DNA of 64,000 bases from positions 1 through 64,000 of the forward strand of contig JAEZCA010000045.1 in the NCBI GenBank assembly GCA_023412665.1, written 5' to 3'. A program made the translations under genes and the position numbers. A model generated the notes under the pieces. The model did no database searches. It saw only the letters and a program-made list of their open reading frames with translations, and was not told where the DNA came from. Of the stretch, positions 33,198 to 43,537 are shown piece after piece; within the stretch, counting starts at the first letter, position 1, and the number at the start of each line of letters is the position of its first letter. Source of the stretch: Bacillota bacterium (lineage in GTDB: Bacteria; Bacillota; Clostridia; Acetivibrionales; DTU013).

Positions 33198-35702
33198 TTG
33201 AAGAAGGGTATATCGGGTCAGATAAGTGTATTTTTTGCTATCGTCATGACAGGTGTCCTGTTACTTGCAGGCCTGCTTACAGACATTGCGCGCATAAACT
33301 CAGGGCATGCCATGGTCAGACGGGCTGCGGAGTCGGCAGCGGCTTCACTGCTGGCTGATTACAGCAGCAGGCTGAAGGACGATTATGGCATATTTGCTCT
33401 TCCTTGCACTGATACTGCTGATATTGAGGACAGGTTCGAGGAGTATCTTGCATGCTGCCTATCCATACCAACCGGTGAGGAATATTACATGGGCAGCACT
33501 GATCTGTTTGGTTTCAGGATAGAAAAGATCAAGGTCACCCCGATTTATAACCTGAGTGAAAACGGCGTTACAAAAAGACAGATCCTTGAGTATATGAAGT
33601 ACAGAGCTCCGGGGGAGATTGTCGAAGGCTTCATTGAAAAACTTGCGACAATAAAGGATGTAGGAAAGATGTCAAATGCCTACAAACAGAAGGTGGGTAT
33701 AGATAAGCTGCTTGGCGGCATGGACAAATCACAACAAAAGCTCAAAAAAAATGTTGACGGGGCCGGCGGAGAAATTGAGAAGTTCATTAATGGTTTTAAC
33801 CTGAATGGAAGCTGGGAATCGGCATTCAATGATTTCAACAGCATGAGCGATACTCTTCAGTCGCTGGAAGCCAGTATCGATTCTCTGGACAGCAGTATAA
33901 GCGCTCTTGAATCACAGCTTGCCGAAGAGAAAAAAAACAGCGGCAAAAGTGAAGATAATAAAACAGACGATGAGGATGATAAGGGTGAAGGCGACAGCAA
34001 TGAATCAGGCAGCGGATCAGAATCGGCAGACAGCTCGGGATCGGACGGCAGTAATGAATCAGGCAGAAGCGAAATAAAAAAACAGCTGGATAGTCTGAAG
34101 GATGAAAGAAAATCTTTAGCCAGCAGTAAAACCGACATCACAAGCAAGCTGGGCGATCTGTGGTACAAGCTCCGCAATCCAATGGCCAATGACTATAAAC
34201 GGGCAAACGATTCTGCCCTTAATGAAATCACAAAGATTGCTGAAAAGGGTAAAAAGGCACAGGAAGCAATCAGTGTACTTGAGCAGTTCCTTGACAATAA
34301 TTTCTCAGGTGAGGCAGACTCATTATCCGTTGAATTTAAAGAAGAGCTCCAGACTGAACTGAATGGTATGAAAGAGCTTATACTGGAGGGGCAGAAGGCC
34401 GAGGAAATGCTCAAGGATATCGGCAGCAACAGTAGTGTCCTAGAGAGCATAACCTCCCAAATGGATGAGGTGAGGACAAAGCAGGGAGGCTTGACATCCG
34501 GAGGACTTCCGGAAGCAATTCTTGAGACTGTGGCAAATTACACCGGTATCGATTACGATTACTCAAAGCCTGAAAAAGGGGATAGGAAGGAGGATCCCAG
34601 GAAGGGAAAGGCGGAGGAGCTAAAGGATGCCATAGTAAGCAAGCTGCTCAAGGATATTGATTATGAAGCTGCCGGTGTAGCAAAAGAAAGCCTTCCATCC
34701 TTCACAAAGGTAATAACGCCTGACTTTGGTTCCGAGGATTCCGATTATATCGATACTGACGGGGCGACAACTGGTATTTCCGGCAGCAATAATGGAGCGG
34801 CGCTCTATAACGGTGATCTTGAGCATGTTGGAGATGAGGCCGACCTTTATGACGAGGAAGGAGAGTTTCAGGAAAACGCGCTTGAGTTGATTTCGAATAT
34901 TGGTGAACTGGTTGAAGAACGAACTGTTGACCTTAGAGATAATATTTACATGAACGAGTACATCATGGGGACGTTCAAAAACTCTGTACCAGAGCTGATT
35001 AATGGCGACAGGACAGTGAAGGATACAAACCTGCATGGTGATGAAAAGGAGAAAATAGATACCTTCTATGACAGTGAGGTCGAGTATATATTGAACGGCA
35101 GATCCTCCCAGATGCTGAACAATGTTATGACAAAGGGTGAGCTGCTGCTGGTCAGGATCGGATTGAACACACTGCATGTATATACAGATGGGGCAAAAAA
35201 ATCGAAGGCGAATGTTATAGCAACCGCTGTAGCAGGTATTTGGACCGGAGGTGCAGGTATACCTGTCATTTCAAATCTGATCATGTGCGGCTGGGGTGTC
35301 GGAGAAGCAGTGATCGATGTAAACGATCTGATGGAGGGAAAATCCGTACCGATTTTCAAAATGAAAGGTGACTGGAGGCTGGATATAGGAGTTGCATCTA
35401 AAGACGGACCTAAAACCGATGAAAGGCTGTGTTTCAATTATCATGACTATCTCAGGGTGTTTTTGCTGACTGTCGGGGAAGACAGGAAGCTGAGCAGGAT
35501 AGAAGACCTGATCCAGCTGAATATCGGCAAATCAAAGGGGGATCAGGACAGCTTCAGAATGTCGGAATGTAATACTTATTTCCGTATAGAGGCGGAGGTT
35601 TCCATGAAATATTTGTTTATTACACAGCCCTTTGTTAAAAAGGAATTGAAAACCGGCGATGGAAGGTATGTACACAGGGTACTGCTGTATGAGGGATACT
35701 GA
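33198..35702 (+). CDS. DUF5702 (TadG-like) envelope protein
   Basis: An 834-residue protein with a short basic N-terminus, one membrane helix (about residues 8-30) and a large extracytoplasmic part. Residues about 205-245 and 292-325 look like coiled coil; between them is an acidic Ser/Gly/Asp/Glu linker (about 245-292). The C-terminal third contains the DUF5702 region with a hydrophobic ATAVAGIWTGGAGIPVISN segment. The TTG at 33198 follows GGGGGAG. Its stop (35700-35702) is one base from the next start. Confidence 0.8.
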   Translation: MKKGISGQISVFFAIVMTGVLLLAGLLTDIARINSGHAMVRRAAESAAASLLADYSSRLKDDYGIFALPCTDTADIEDRFEEYLACCLSIPTGEEYYMGSTDLFGFRIEKIKVTPIYNLSENGVTKRQILEYMKYRAPGEIVEGFIEKLATIKDVGKMSNAYKQKVGIDKLLGGMDKSQQKLKKNVDGAGGEIEKFINGFNLNGSWESAFNDFNSMSDTLQSLEASIDSLDSSISALESQLAEEKKNSGKSEDNKTDDEDDKGEGDSNESGSGSESADSSGSDGSNESGRSEIKKQLDSLKDERKSLASSKTDITSKLGDLWYKLRNPMANDYKRANDSALNEITKIAEKGKKAQEAISVLEQFLDNNFSGEADSLSVEFKEELQTELNGMKELILEGQKAEEMLKDIGSNSSVLESITSQMDEVRTKQGGLTSGGLPEAILETVANYTGIDYDYSKPEKGDRKEDPRKGKAEELKDAIVSKLLKDIDYEAAGVAKESLPSFTKVITPDFGSEDSDYIDTDGATTGISGSNNGAALYNGDLEHVGDEADLYDEEGEFQENALELISNIGELVEERTVDLRDNIYMNEYIMGTFKNSVPELINGDRTVKDTNLHGDEKEKIDTFYDSEVEYILNGRSSQMLNNVMTKGELLLVRIGLNTLHVYTDGAKKSKANVIATAVAGIWTGGAGIPVISNLIMCGWGVGEAVIDVNDLMEGKSVPIFKMKGDWRLDIGVASKDGPKTDERLCFNYHDYLRVFLLTVGEDRKLSRIEDLIQLNIGKSKGDQDSFRMSECNTYFRIEAEVSMKYLFITQPFVKKELKTGDGRYVHRVLLYEGY

Positions 35703-35703
35703 T

Positions 35704-37110
35704 ATGTCTCAAAAAATGCTTCCTTACTGCAGACAGAATGGAAGTATCACTGCAGCTGCAAAAAGGACTGCCGGCAGACTGTCGACGGCTGGCGGTGCTT
35801 CTAAAGGTGCACTGACGGTTGAAGCGGCTATAATAATGCCATTAATACTTTGTGCATTTTTCTCTGTTATTTTACTTATAAAAACCGTGTGTACTTACGA
35901 GATGATCCAGCATGCCATTGACGAGACAGCATCAGAGATAGCAGCGTCGAGCTACATATATCATATAAGCGGAATCAGGGATCTGCATGATACGGTTCGA
36001 AACAGTGTCAACGACAGATCGGATGTGGTTGAGGAGCAGCTCGGAAGTGTGATCGACGCATACAGCAGCCTGAAGGGAATAGGCTCAGGTGTAAATAATG
36101 AAGGCGTTACCGGCCTGATTGATAGTGTGGATGCAGTAGAAGACACAAAGAAGAGCTTTTCTGAAATATTTGACCATACGAAAAATATCGCATCTGACCC
36201 GGTGGATGAATTGAAAAGTATTGCATTCTATATAGCTGGGGGCACCTTTGATGATATAAAGACACAATTGTACATTCCCATAGTTAGGCTTTATATGAAA
36301 AAGCATCTCGTGTCTGAAAGCATTCCAAATATAGATGAACGTCTTCGTGCATTGGGTATAGCTGATGGTTTTAGCGGTCTTGATTTCAGTGAATCCTCCT
36401 TTCTTTCCGACAGGGATGAAAATATTGATATCGTTGTCCGATACCGTGTAAAATTACCGCTGCCGCTGCAATTTTACAGAGATCTTGAGTTTGTTCAGCG
36501 TGTCAAGGTAAAGGCATGGATGGGCGGTGATGAGAAGACCGGGGTCCTGGGCGCAGGCGCGGTTGCAGAGGGGGAGGATATATGGTCCTTGAACAACTTC
36601 CAGAGAGGTCTTAAGTTGAGAAGGAAATTTGGAGCAAATCTGCCCAATAGCTTTCCTGTAATAGCCAGGTACGAAAATGGCAAGGCAGTAATGATCAAAA
36701 GCATGGATTTGACTGCAGACAGCTACCGGACTGCATCAAATACCGAAAAGACGCTAAAAGGCTATATAAACGAGCTGGCAGAATACAAGGGTATGGAGAA
36801 ACCATGGGGAAGCGACAATATTCTGATAAGGGGAGAGGATATTTCACAAAAGGAATTGTTACTGATAATACCGGAGAATCAACCGGGTGAATCCAATGAA
36901 GCAGCTTTGCTCAATATGAAGGAGTATGCCGGGTCGAGGGGGATATCGCTTGTTGTCAGGAGATATGGCATGAAAAAAACAGCGCAAGAGCAGGGAGAGG
37001 CCGGTCAGGAACAAGAAGGTACGGAAGCGGCAGGAACGATGCCGGCCAAGCAGGAGGATGGAACGGTCAGGAATGCAGATGGACAAACCGCTGAAAATGC
37101 AGCAAATTAG
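35704..37110 (+). CDS. TadE-like envelope protein with long C-terminal region
   Basis: A 468-residue protein. G35-ALTVE-A followed by a membrane helix (about 36-60) repeats the prepilin-like pattern of the gene at 32424, again with glutamate at +5. The middle is helical; the C-terminus is a Gln/Glu/Ala-rich tail. The ATG at 35704 follows GAGGG inside the end of the preceding gene, implying coupling. It converges with the minus-strand gene at 37122, with 11 bases between and no visible terminator. Confidence 0.78.
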   Translation: MSQKMLPYCRQNGSITAAAKRTAGRLSTAGGASKGALTVEAAIIMPLILCAFFSVILLIKTVCTYEMIQHAIDETASEIAASSYIYHISGIRDLHDTVRNSVNDRSDVVEEQLGSVIDAYSSLKGIGSGVNNEGVTGLIDSVDAVEDTKKSFSEIFDHTKNIASDPVDELKSIAFYIAGGTFDDIKTQLYIPIVRLYMKKHLVSESIPNIDERLRALGIADGFSGLDFSESSFLSDRDENIDIVVRYRVKLPLPLQFYRDLEFVQRVKVKAWMGGDEKTGVLGAGAVAEGEDIWSLNNFQRGLKLRRKFGANLPNSFPVIARYENGKAVMIKSMDLTADSYRTASNTEKTLKGYINELAEYKGMEKPWGSDNILIRGEDISQKELLLIIPENQPGESNEAALLNMKEYAGSRGISLVVRRYGMKKTAQEQGEAGQEQEGTEAAGTMPAKQEDGTVRNADGQTAENAAN

Positions 37111-37121
37111 GCGATTGATAC

Positions 37122-38546
37122 TCATGGAATGTATTGAAGGCTGGCCGATTTTATCTGCAGTGCAGCATCGCTTTCTATATCCAAAACTATATTGAGTTCT
37201 GTTCTGCCGGGACAGTCCAATGTAAAGTCATACACTGCCGGAGCACGGAATGCAAGGTCAGGATATGCTTCTTCATAGTCAATGATCAGTCTGCAGCTTC
37301 CTTTTTCAAGCAACAATGACGATGAGTCATTGTCAAATGAAGCGACTCTAACAAAGCTGCCTTCATCTCTGCTGATTTGATAGATGTCTGCCACAAACGC
37401 TTTTAAAGGTTCACCTGTCAAGCCGTCGGTCACAGAAATCCTTAAAAAACAGACATCATTACCCTTTGCGTCTGTGGTATGCCTATACATTTTGTTTCCA
37501 TGAAGAAGCATAGCAGCCTGCCTTAGGTCTCTTTTAGAGTACTCTGACGCCGCACGGCCTATCTGCAGATATAGTACTGCAAAAAGAGCTGTCAGCACAA
37601 TCAATGCTTTCCATGAGGCAGGTTTCTTCATCAGCTTGTACATGTCAGATTTATGTTCACTTGATACCTTTGCCCGATAGCCTGATAAACATAGTATTAT
37701 TAATATTAGAACAACTGACAGGAATAAATGCTTTATCAATGAATCGGCAATATGTGCCAGATAGCTAGAGGCCAATTTGAAAAAATCAGCGTCAATTGAG
37801 CTTAATGTGATCTCCAGGCTATATTGGCCTGCCCTTTTGAGTAATAAGATAAAATAAATTGATGTAAAACATATTACACTATGAAAGAATGCTGCATATT
37901 TGAACCAAACAAGAAATACTGCTTTTTTCTGAATATGAATCAATATTGATATTATTGAAAACAAAACCAATGAAATTATCAAGATTTTATCTATGCAAAA
38001 ATGAAGCAAACTGGCAGTTTTCAATATACCATCGGCATCTTGCTCATTATAAAACATCATCAGCAAACGCAGATTCACCCTGTCGATTTTTGAAAGCGCC
38101 AGCAGCGGTGATGCCGTTATTTCTTCAGGAGCCTTATGAATATCGCTGACGGTATATTTAGGAGCGTCTGATATTGTACTTGCTGAGTCTGTTAACTCGT
38201 TGAGCTGGCTGAGATATATATAGGGAAGTGTGTCTGCAGTGCCTTTTATGTAGTCAAGCAAGCCCCCTACCAATGAATTTATATTAGCTAATACCAGTTC
38301 TTCATTTACACGATTTTCGACATATGGACCAATAAGCTCGCCGTATCCCGATATTTCAAGGTACTCATATATTTTATCGTTAATAAGGCCGGTTGCACCC
38401 AGCCTGGTCAGGGATTTGCTGTGATAGTCAAAATTGAATATTATAGCTTCAGCTGACGCTGAGAAAACTCCCAGAAACAACAAAATTCCTGAGATAAGTC
38501 CGATCAAGGGTATGATGGTTTTCTCCGCCGCTTTCTTCCTTATCAT
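37122..38546 (-). CDS. Unrecognised membrane protein, five predicted membrane helices
   Basis: I do not recognise this 474-residue protein. Hydrophobic segments lie near residues 10-34, 187-206, 214-236, 272-288 and 312-330. An exposed domain of about 150 residues separates the first two, and a C-terminal domain of about 140 residues follows the last. That tail has the pattern of a carboxypeptidase-regulatory or Ig-like beta domain (ISVTDGLTGEPLKAFVADIY). It is a single gene between the TadE set and prkA. Composition and codon use look like its neighbours. Confidence 0.7.
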   Translation of the reverse strand: MIRKKAAEKTIIPLIGLISGILLFLGVFSASAEAIIFNFDYHSKSLTRLGATGLINDKIYEYLEISGYGELIGPYVENRVNEELVLANINSLVGGLLDYIKGTADTLPYIYLSQLNELTDSASTISDAPKYTVSDIHKAPEEITASPLLALSKIDRVNLRLLMMFYNEQDADGILKTASLLHFCIDKILIISLVLFSIISILIHIQKKAVFLVWFKYAAFFHSVICFTSIYFILLLKRAGQYSLEITLSSIDADFFKLASSYLAHIADSLIKHLFLSVVLILIILCLSGYRAKVSSEHKSDMYKLMKKPASWKALIVLTALFAVLYLQIGRAASEYSKRDLRQAAMLLHGNKMYRHTTDAKGNDVCFLRISVTDGLTGEPLKAFVADIYQISRDEGSFVRVASFDNDSSSLLLEKGSCRLIIDYEEAYPDLAFRAPAVYDFTLDCPGRTELNIVLDIESDAALQIKSASLQYIP

Positions 38547-38781
38547 ACCGAAGCTCCTGCTTTTAGATTGACATAATATATCATTTATTTAATTATAGCA
38601 TTTAGTTAAAACGCATGTATTATGTAAATAAAGGAAGGTAATAGGCTTGTAAGGTTAGTCCTCGTGGTATTTTAGCATATGAGCGCTAATATAATTTAAT
38701 GTGGTATTTGTCGGAGGCATTCCGGCGATGATCATGTTCAAGAGGCTGAGCCGGTATGTTTCACAGGACAAGGAGGCAGAC

Positions 38782-40710
38782 ATGATGGGCGATAGAGATA
38801 TTTCCGGAGTTATTGAAAAAGACAGACAGGAGAGATCAAAAAACTATTTTGAGGGGACATTTCTTGATTATGCCGAGCTGGTAAGGAAGGATCCCGAGCT
38901 TGCCATACTTTCTCATCAAAGGCTGTATAACCTGATTTCAAAAGCGGGCGTTGAGGTTGTCAGGACTGATGAACACCCAAGACTCAGGAGAATATACGGA
39001 AATGATGTCATAAGAAAATACAGGTTTTTTGAAAACTTTTACGGTATAGATAAAACTATAATGAATATCGTTAGATATTTTCATTCGGCGGCAATGGCCG
39101 GCGAGGAAGCGAGGCAGGTCCTTTATCTTGTAGGGCCTGTAGGTTCCGGCAAATCCTCGCTGATGGAGGAATTGAAGAGAGCGCTTGAGTCAAGTCCTGA
39201 AATATACGCGCTGAAGGGCTGCCCAATGCGGGAGGAGCCGCTTCACCTGGTGCCAAAGCATCTTAGAAAGGAATTTGAAGAAATACTGAAGGTAAGGATT
39301 GAAGGGGACCTTTGCCCCGTCTGCCGTTACAGGCTGAAGAATGAATACAATGGGCAGTACGAGCTTTTCCCGGTCATAAAAACAGGGTTTTCCATCAGGT
39401 CAAGAAAGGGTATCGGCGTTGTGCCTCCTGTAGATCCCAATAACCAGGATACCAGTGTCCTGATAGGCAGCGTTGATATTTCAAAAATAGACTTGTTTCC
39501 CGAGGATGATCCAAGAGTCTTGTCCCTGAACGGCGCTTTTAATGTAGGGAACAGGGGACTGGTCGAATTCATTGAAGTGTTCAAAAACGAGACTGAGTAC
39601 CTGCATACAATGATAACAGCGACACAGGAGAAATCTGTGCCATCTCCCGGAAAGGGGCCGATGATATACTTTGACGGCGTGATACTGGCCCATTCCAATG
39701 AAGCGGAGTGGAACAAGTTTAAATCGGATCACACCAATGAAGCCATTCTCGACAGGATCGTCAAAATTGAGATACCTTATTGCCTTGAGCTGAATGAAGA
39801 GATGAAAATATATGAAAAAATATTGAAGAAGAGCAGGTTCAAGGCCCATATCGCACCGCATACCATAGAAACAGCCTCAATGTTTGCTATTCTGACACGC
39901 CTTGTACCATCATCCAAGATCGACCTGATGACCAAGCTGAAGATATATAACGGAGAAGAGATCGTTGAAAAAGGTATGACCCGCAAAATAGACATTATGG
40001 AGTTGAGGGAGGAGTCGTCAAGAGAAGGAATGTCGGGCATTTCCACCAGGTTCATAATGAAGGCCCTGGATATGGCATTGTCAGAGTCCGAGCATGACTG
40101 TATAAACCCGATATCGGTCATGGAGACAATAATCAAGTCGGTAAGAGAGCTGTCGATAAGCGATGAAGAAAAGAGCAAGTATGTGAGGTTCGTTCAGGAT
40201 TCCATAAAGAAAGAGTACAATAAAATACTTGAAAAAGAGGTCACGAAAGCCTTTATCTATGGATACAGAGAGCAGGCCGAAAGCCTTTTCAACAATTATC
40301 TCGACCATGCGGAGGCTTTTATCAACAGGACCAGGATCAAGGACCCGAATACAGGCGAGGAGCTTGAGCCGGACGAGAGATTCATGAGGTCGATAGAGGA
40401 GCAGATAGGGATCACCGAGGCATCTGCAAAAGGCTTCAGGGGCGATGTCACGGCGTACATGTTCTTTGTGATCCGCAGCGGCGGAAAGCTGAATTACAGC
40501 AGCTATGAACCGCTCAAGGAGGCAATAGAGAAAAAGCTGACATCGTCGGTGAAGGAGCTTAGCAGGATCATTACAAGAGCAAAGGTGCGTGATGAGGAAC
40601 AGGATAGGAAATACAACACAATGGTCGAGGAAATGAAGCGCAATGGATATTGTGACCATTGCTGCAATGTTGTGTTGAAATATGGTGCTAATAATTTATG
40701 GAAAGACTAG
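38782..40710 (+). CDS. prkA: PrkA family serine protein kinase / AAA+ protein
   Basis: A 642-residue AAA+ protein. GPVGSGKSSLM is the Walker A site, and the C-terminal part carries the PrkA kinase-like domain. The Bacillus homologue affects sporulation and has been described both as a kinase and as a protease, so biochemical activity is uncertain. ATG 38782 follows AAGGAGG by five bases and gives the family start; earlier in-frame starts at 38701 and 38728 are weaker. It ends with a C-x-x-C-C cluster (CDHCC). It forms a conserved unit with yhbH and spoVR. Confidence 0.92.
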   Translation: MMGDRDISGVIEKDRQERSKNYFEGTFLDYAELVRKDPELAILSHQRLYNLISKAGVEVVRTDEHPRLRRIYGNDVIRKYRFFENFYGIDKTIMNIVRYFHSAAMAGEEARQVLYLVGPVGSGKSSLMEELKRALESSPEIYALKGCPMREEPLHLVPKHLRKEFEEILKVRIEGDLCPVCRYRLKNEYNGQYELFPVIKTGFSIRSRKGIGVVPPVDPNNQDTSVLIGSVDISKIDLFPEDDPRVLSLNGAFNVGNRGLVEFIEVFKNETEYLHTMITATQEKSVPSPGKGPMIYFDGVILAHSNEAEWNKFKSDHTNEAILDRIVKIEIPYCLELNEEMKIYEKILKKSRFKAHIAPHTIETASMFAILTRLVPSSKIDLMTKLKIYNGEEIVEKGMTRKIDIMELREESSREGMSGISTRFIMKALDMALSESEHDCINPISVMETIIKSVRELSISDEEKSKYVRFVQDSIKKEYNKILEKEVTKAFIYGYREQAESLFNNYLDHAEAFINRTRIKDPNTGEELEPDERFMRSIEEQIGITEASAKGFRGDVTAYMFFVIRSGGKLNYSSYEPLKEAIEKKLTSSVKELSRIITRAKVRDEEQDRKYNTMVEEMKRNGYCDHCCNVVLKYGANNLWKD

Positions 40711-40730
40711 ATCGCTTTGAGAGGTCTTAT

Positions 40731-41975
40731 ATGGCAATTATAAAGGAATATGACCCCGGTGGAAGGGAACGTTCCTCTGAGGACAGGCGCAGGCACAAGG
40801 AGCTTGTTGAGGAGTCGATAAAGAAAAACATCGGCAATATAATTTCTGAAGAAAGTATTATCGGACAAAGCGGGCAGAAAAAGATAAAGATACCTGTAAA
40901 GGGTATAAAGGAATACAGCTTCATTTATGGAACCAACAAGCGGGGGGCAGCGACGGGCGACGGTGATGAAAAGCGCGGGGATGTGGTAGGTGAGGATGGT
41001 GAGGGCAGGAATTACGGCCATGGAAGTGCAGGAGACCAGGAGGGTGAGGACATATACGAAACCGAGATCACTATCGAGGAGCTGGTGAATTATCTGTTTG
41101 ACGACCTGGACCTTCCTGATATCGACAGGAGAAGGCTCTCGGATATAGAATCGCTGAAAGGCTACAGAAAGCTGGGTTATCAGAAAAAAGGGATACAGCC
41201 TCGGCTGGCAAAAAGGAGAACAGTTGTTGAGAAAATAAAAAGAAAGCAGTCATATAAAAGAAATTTGACGGATATTCGCAAGGAAAATACGGATGTATCC
41301 GTTGAGAGCTTTAATAACATGAATGGAAAGGCTTCTGCGGATATAAACAATGCCGATACGGAAGAAAGGTTCCCGTTCACACAGGACGATCTGAGATACA
41401 GAAGGCTCAGGGAGGTAAAACGGAAGGATTTCAATGCTGTCGTTATTTGCATAATGGATGTCTCGGGTTCAATGGACCAGACCAAGAAGTATATGGCCCG
41501 CAGCTTCTACTTTTTGCTTTATCAGTTTCTCAGGCTCAAGTATTCAAATGTCGAGGTGGTTTTTATTGCTCATACCACAACGGCAAAGGAGGTCAGCGAG
41601 CTTGAGTTTTTCCACAAGGGAGAATCGGGAGGAACATATATCAGCAGCGGATATGAAAAAGCGCTTGAAATCATTGAGCAGCATTATAATCCGTTGAACT
41701 GGAATATTTATGCATTCCATTGCAGTGATGGGGACAACTGGACCGAGGACAACAAAAAAGCTGTGGAGCTTGCACAGAAATTGTGCGAAAAATGTAATCT
41801 CTTTGGCTATGGGGAGATCGTCCCGGGGTATTATTTTGCCGGAAGCACTGTAAAATCAGAGTTTCTGCGGCACATTCATGCGGACAATTTCGTTATTGTA
41901 ACTATGTCAAGAAAGGATGACATCATTACGGGATTGAAGAGATTACTTGAAAAGGACGGAGAAAAAGAGACATAG
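40731..41975 (+). CDS. yhbH: YhbH/YeaH family protein (DUF444, von Willebrand A-type)
   Basis: A 414-residue protein linked to sporulation and stress. The N-terminal half is polar, with a Gly/Asp/Glu-rich insert (about residues 70-105). The C-terminal von Willebrand A-like domain has a metal-binding D243-VSGS-247 motif. ATG 40731 follows GAGAGG; an ATG at 40698 overlaps prkA but lacks a site. The order prkA-yhbH-spoVR is conserved in many bacteria, which suggests that the three act together. Confidence 0.92.
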   Translation: MAIIKEYDPGGRERSSEDRRRHKELVEESIKKNIGNIISEESIIGQSGQKKIKIPVKGIKEYSFIYGTNKRGAATGDGDEKRGDVVGEDGEGRNYGHGSAGDQEGEDIYETEITIEELVNYLFDDLDLPDIDRRRLSDIESLKGYRKLGYQKKGIQPRLAKRRTVVEKIKRKQSYKRNLTDIRKENTDVSVESFNNMNGKASADINNADTEERFPFTQDDLRYRRLREVKRKDFNAVVICIMDVSGSMDQTKKYMARSFYFLLYQFLRLKYSNVEVVFIAHTTTAKEVSELEFFHKGESGGTYISSGYEKALEIIEQHYNPLNWNIYAFHCSDGDNWTEDNKKAVELAQKLCEKCNLFGYGEIVPGYYFAGSTVKSEFLRHIHADNFVIVTMSRKDDIITGLKRLLEKDGEKET

Positions 41976-42014
41976 CATTGTAATGCAACGCGGCAAAGCG
42001 ATGGGAGTTGAGAT

Positions 42015-43400
42015 ATGTCTGATTATAGCATTAAAGAGCTGGAAATGTGGAACCGCCGCATAGAAGAAATAGTATCTGAAACGGGATTAGATTGTTATGA
42101 ACAGGAATTTGAACTTGTAAGCTATGAGGATATGTCCGCATATGAAGCATACAGCGGGATGCCGTCACATTATCCTCACTGGAGCTTTGGCAAGGCATAT
42201 GAGAGGATAAGGACACTCAATAAATACAATCTGTCCGGCCTGCCTTACGAAATGGTGATCAATTCAAATCCATGCATTGCCTATTTGATGAAGGATAACT
42301 CATTATTGCTGCAGATATTGACTATGGCACATGTATACGGACATAACGACTTTTTCAAATGCAACCGGCTTTTCAGGACCGGTACCAGGGCGTCATATAC
42401 TGTTGAAATGTTCAAAAACCATGCCGAACGTATCAGAGAGTATATCAGCGACCCCAGTATCGGGTATGCCCGGGTGGAGAGAGTGCTCAATGCGGCTCAT
42501 GCTCTCCGGTTCCAATGCTCAAGAACAGTCGGAGCAAAAAAGCTTGACTGCGGTGAGATAAAAAAGAGGCTCCAAAGTAATAACAGGAGGACTGTTACCG
42601 ATTTTCCGCTGCTTGAGACTAAACCGGCAAATACCATGGAACCGGATCTGAAACATTTGCCGCTGGAGCCGGAAGAGGACCTTCTGCTTTTTCTGGGCAC
42701 ATATGGCAGGCTGGAGGAGTGGGAGAAGGACATTATAGATATCGTGAGGGAGGAGACGCTTTACTTTATTCCTCAGATAGAAACCAAAATAATGAATGAG
42801 GGCTGGGCAAGCTTCTGGCACTACAATATACTAAGCAGGCTTGAGCTGCCGCAAAAGCTCTACTTTGAATTCCTGAGAAGGCACAACCAGGTTATCAGGC
42901 CGTATGATGGAAGGATCAATCCATATTACATCGGGTTCAAAATATTCAGCAGCCTTCAGGAAAAATACATGGATGAACCACGAAAAATATTTGAGGCAAG
43001 AGAGATCGAGAGGGATGAATCCTTTATCAGACGCTACCTTACAAAGGACCTGTGTGTTGAAATGAGATTGTACGAGTATGTAAAGGAAGGCAGCGAATTT
43101 GTTGTTTCAGAGGTTTCAGACGATGAGGGATGGATGAAGATAAGGGATACCATCGCAGCCTTCTCCGGTCTTGGAGGCATACCGGTGGTATTGGTCAAGG
43201 AGTGGAACCAGAAGGAAAACATTCTGATGCTGGAGCACATTTATGATGAAAGAGAATTGGATTTCCAGTATGCCAATGAGACGTTGAAGCACCTTGTGGA
43301 CCTTTGGGAGGGGAAGGTGATACTCAATACGACAGCTGAAGGCAAAAAAAGATCAATTATGTGCGATGAACAGCAGAAGATCGTGCTGATAAACAGTTGA
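42015..43400 (+). CDS. spoVR: SpoVR family protein
   Basis: A 461-residue protein needed for spore cortex formation in B. subtilis. Family blocks include YPHWSFGKAYER, AHVYGHNDFFKCN (possible metal-binding histidines) and MNEGWASFWHYNIL. The start follows GGGAG. Its stop codon overlaps the -35 box of the tRNA-Val promoter. Confidence 0.94.
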   Translation: MSDYSIKELEMWNRRIEEIVSETGLDCYEQEFELVSYEDMSAYEAYSGMPSHYPHWSFGKAYERIRTLNKYNLSGLPYEMVINSNPCIAYLMKDNSLLLQILTMAHVYGHNDFFKCNRLFRTGTRASYTVEMFKNHAERIREYISDPSIGYARVERVLNAAHALRFQCSRTVGAKKLDCGEIKKRLQSNNRRTVTDFPLLETKPANTMEPDLKHLPLEPEEDLLLFLGTYGRLEEWEKDIIDIVREETLYFIPQIETKIMNEGWASFWHYNILSRLELPQKLYFEFLRRHNQVIRPYDGRINPYYIGFKIFSSLQEKYMDEPRKIFEAREIERDESFIRRYLTKDLCVEMRLYEYVKEGSEFVVSEVSDDEGWMKIRDTIAAFSGLGGIPVVLVKEWNQKENILMLEHIYDERELDFQYANETLKHLVDLWEGKVILNTTAEGKKRSIMCDEQQKIVLINS

Positions 43401-43425
43401 CTCGGCTGAAACATAGATTTATAAT
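43397..43425 (+). promoter_or_regulatory. Promoter of tRNA-Val
   Basis: TTGACT (43397-43402), 17 bases, TATAAT (43420-43425). The TGA inside the -35 box is the spoVR stop codon. Confidence 0.75.
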
Positions 43426-43453
43426 TAATACACAAGATGCAAAAAGCATCCGC

Positions 43454-43528
43454 GGGGGATTAACTCAGCGGGAGAGTGCTATCTTCACACGGTAGAAGTC
43501 ATTGGTTCGAATCCAATATTCCCCACCA
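43454..43528 (+). tRNA. tRNA-Val (anticodon CAC)
   Basis: A 75-nt cloverleaf with encoded CCA (43526-43528). The acceptor pairs 43454-43460 with 43518-43524 (one G-U). The anticodon stem CTATC/GGTAG encloses CAC at 43486-43488, which reads GTG. GGTTCGAATCC is the T arm. Confidence 0.93.
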
Positions 43529-43537
43529 CATTTCGTC

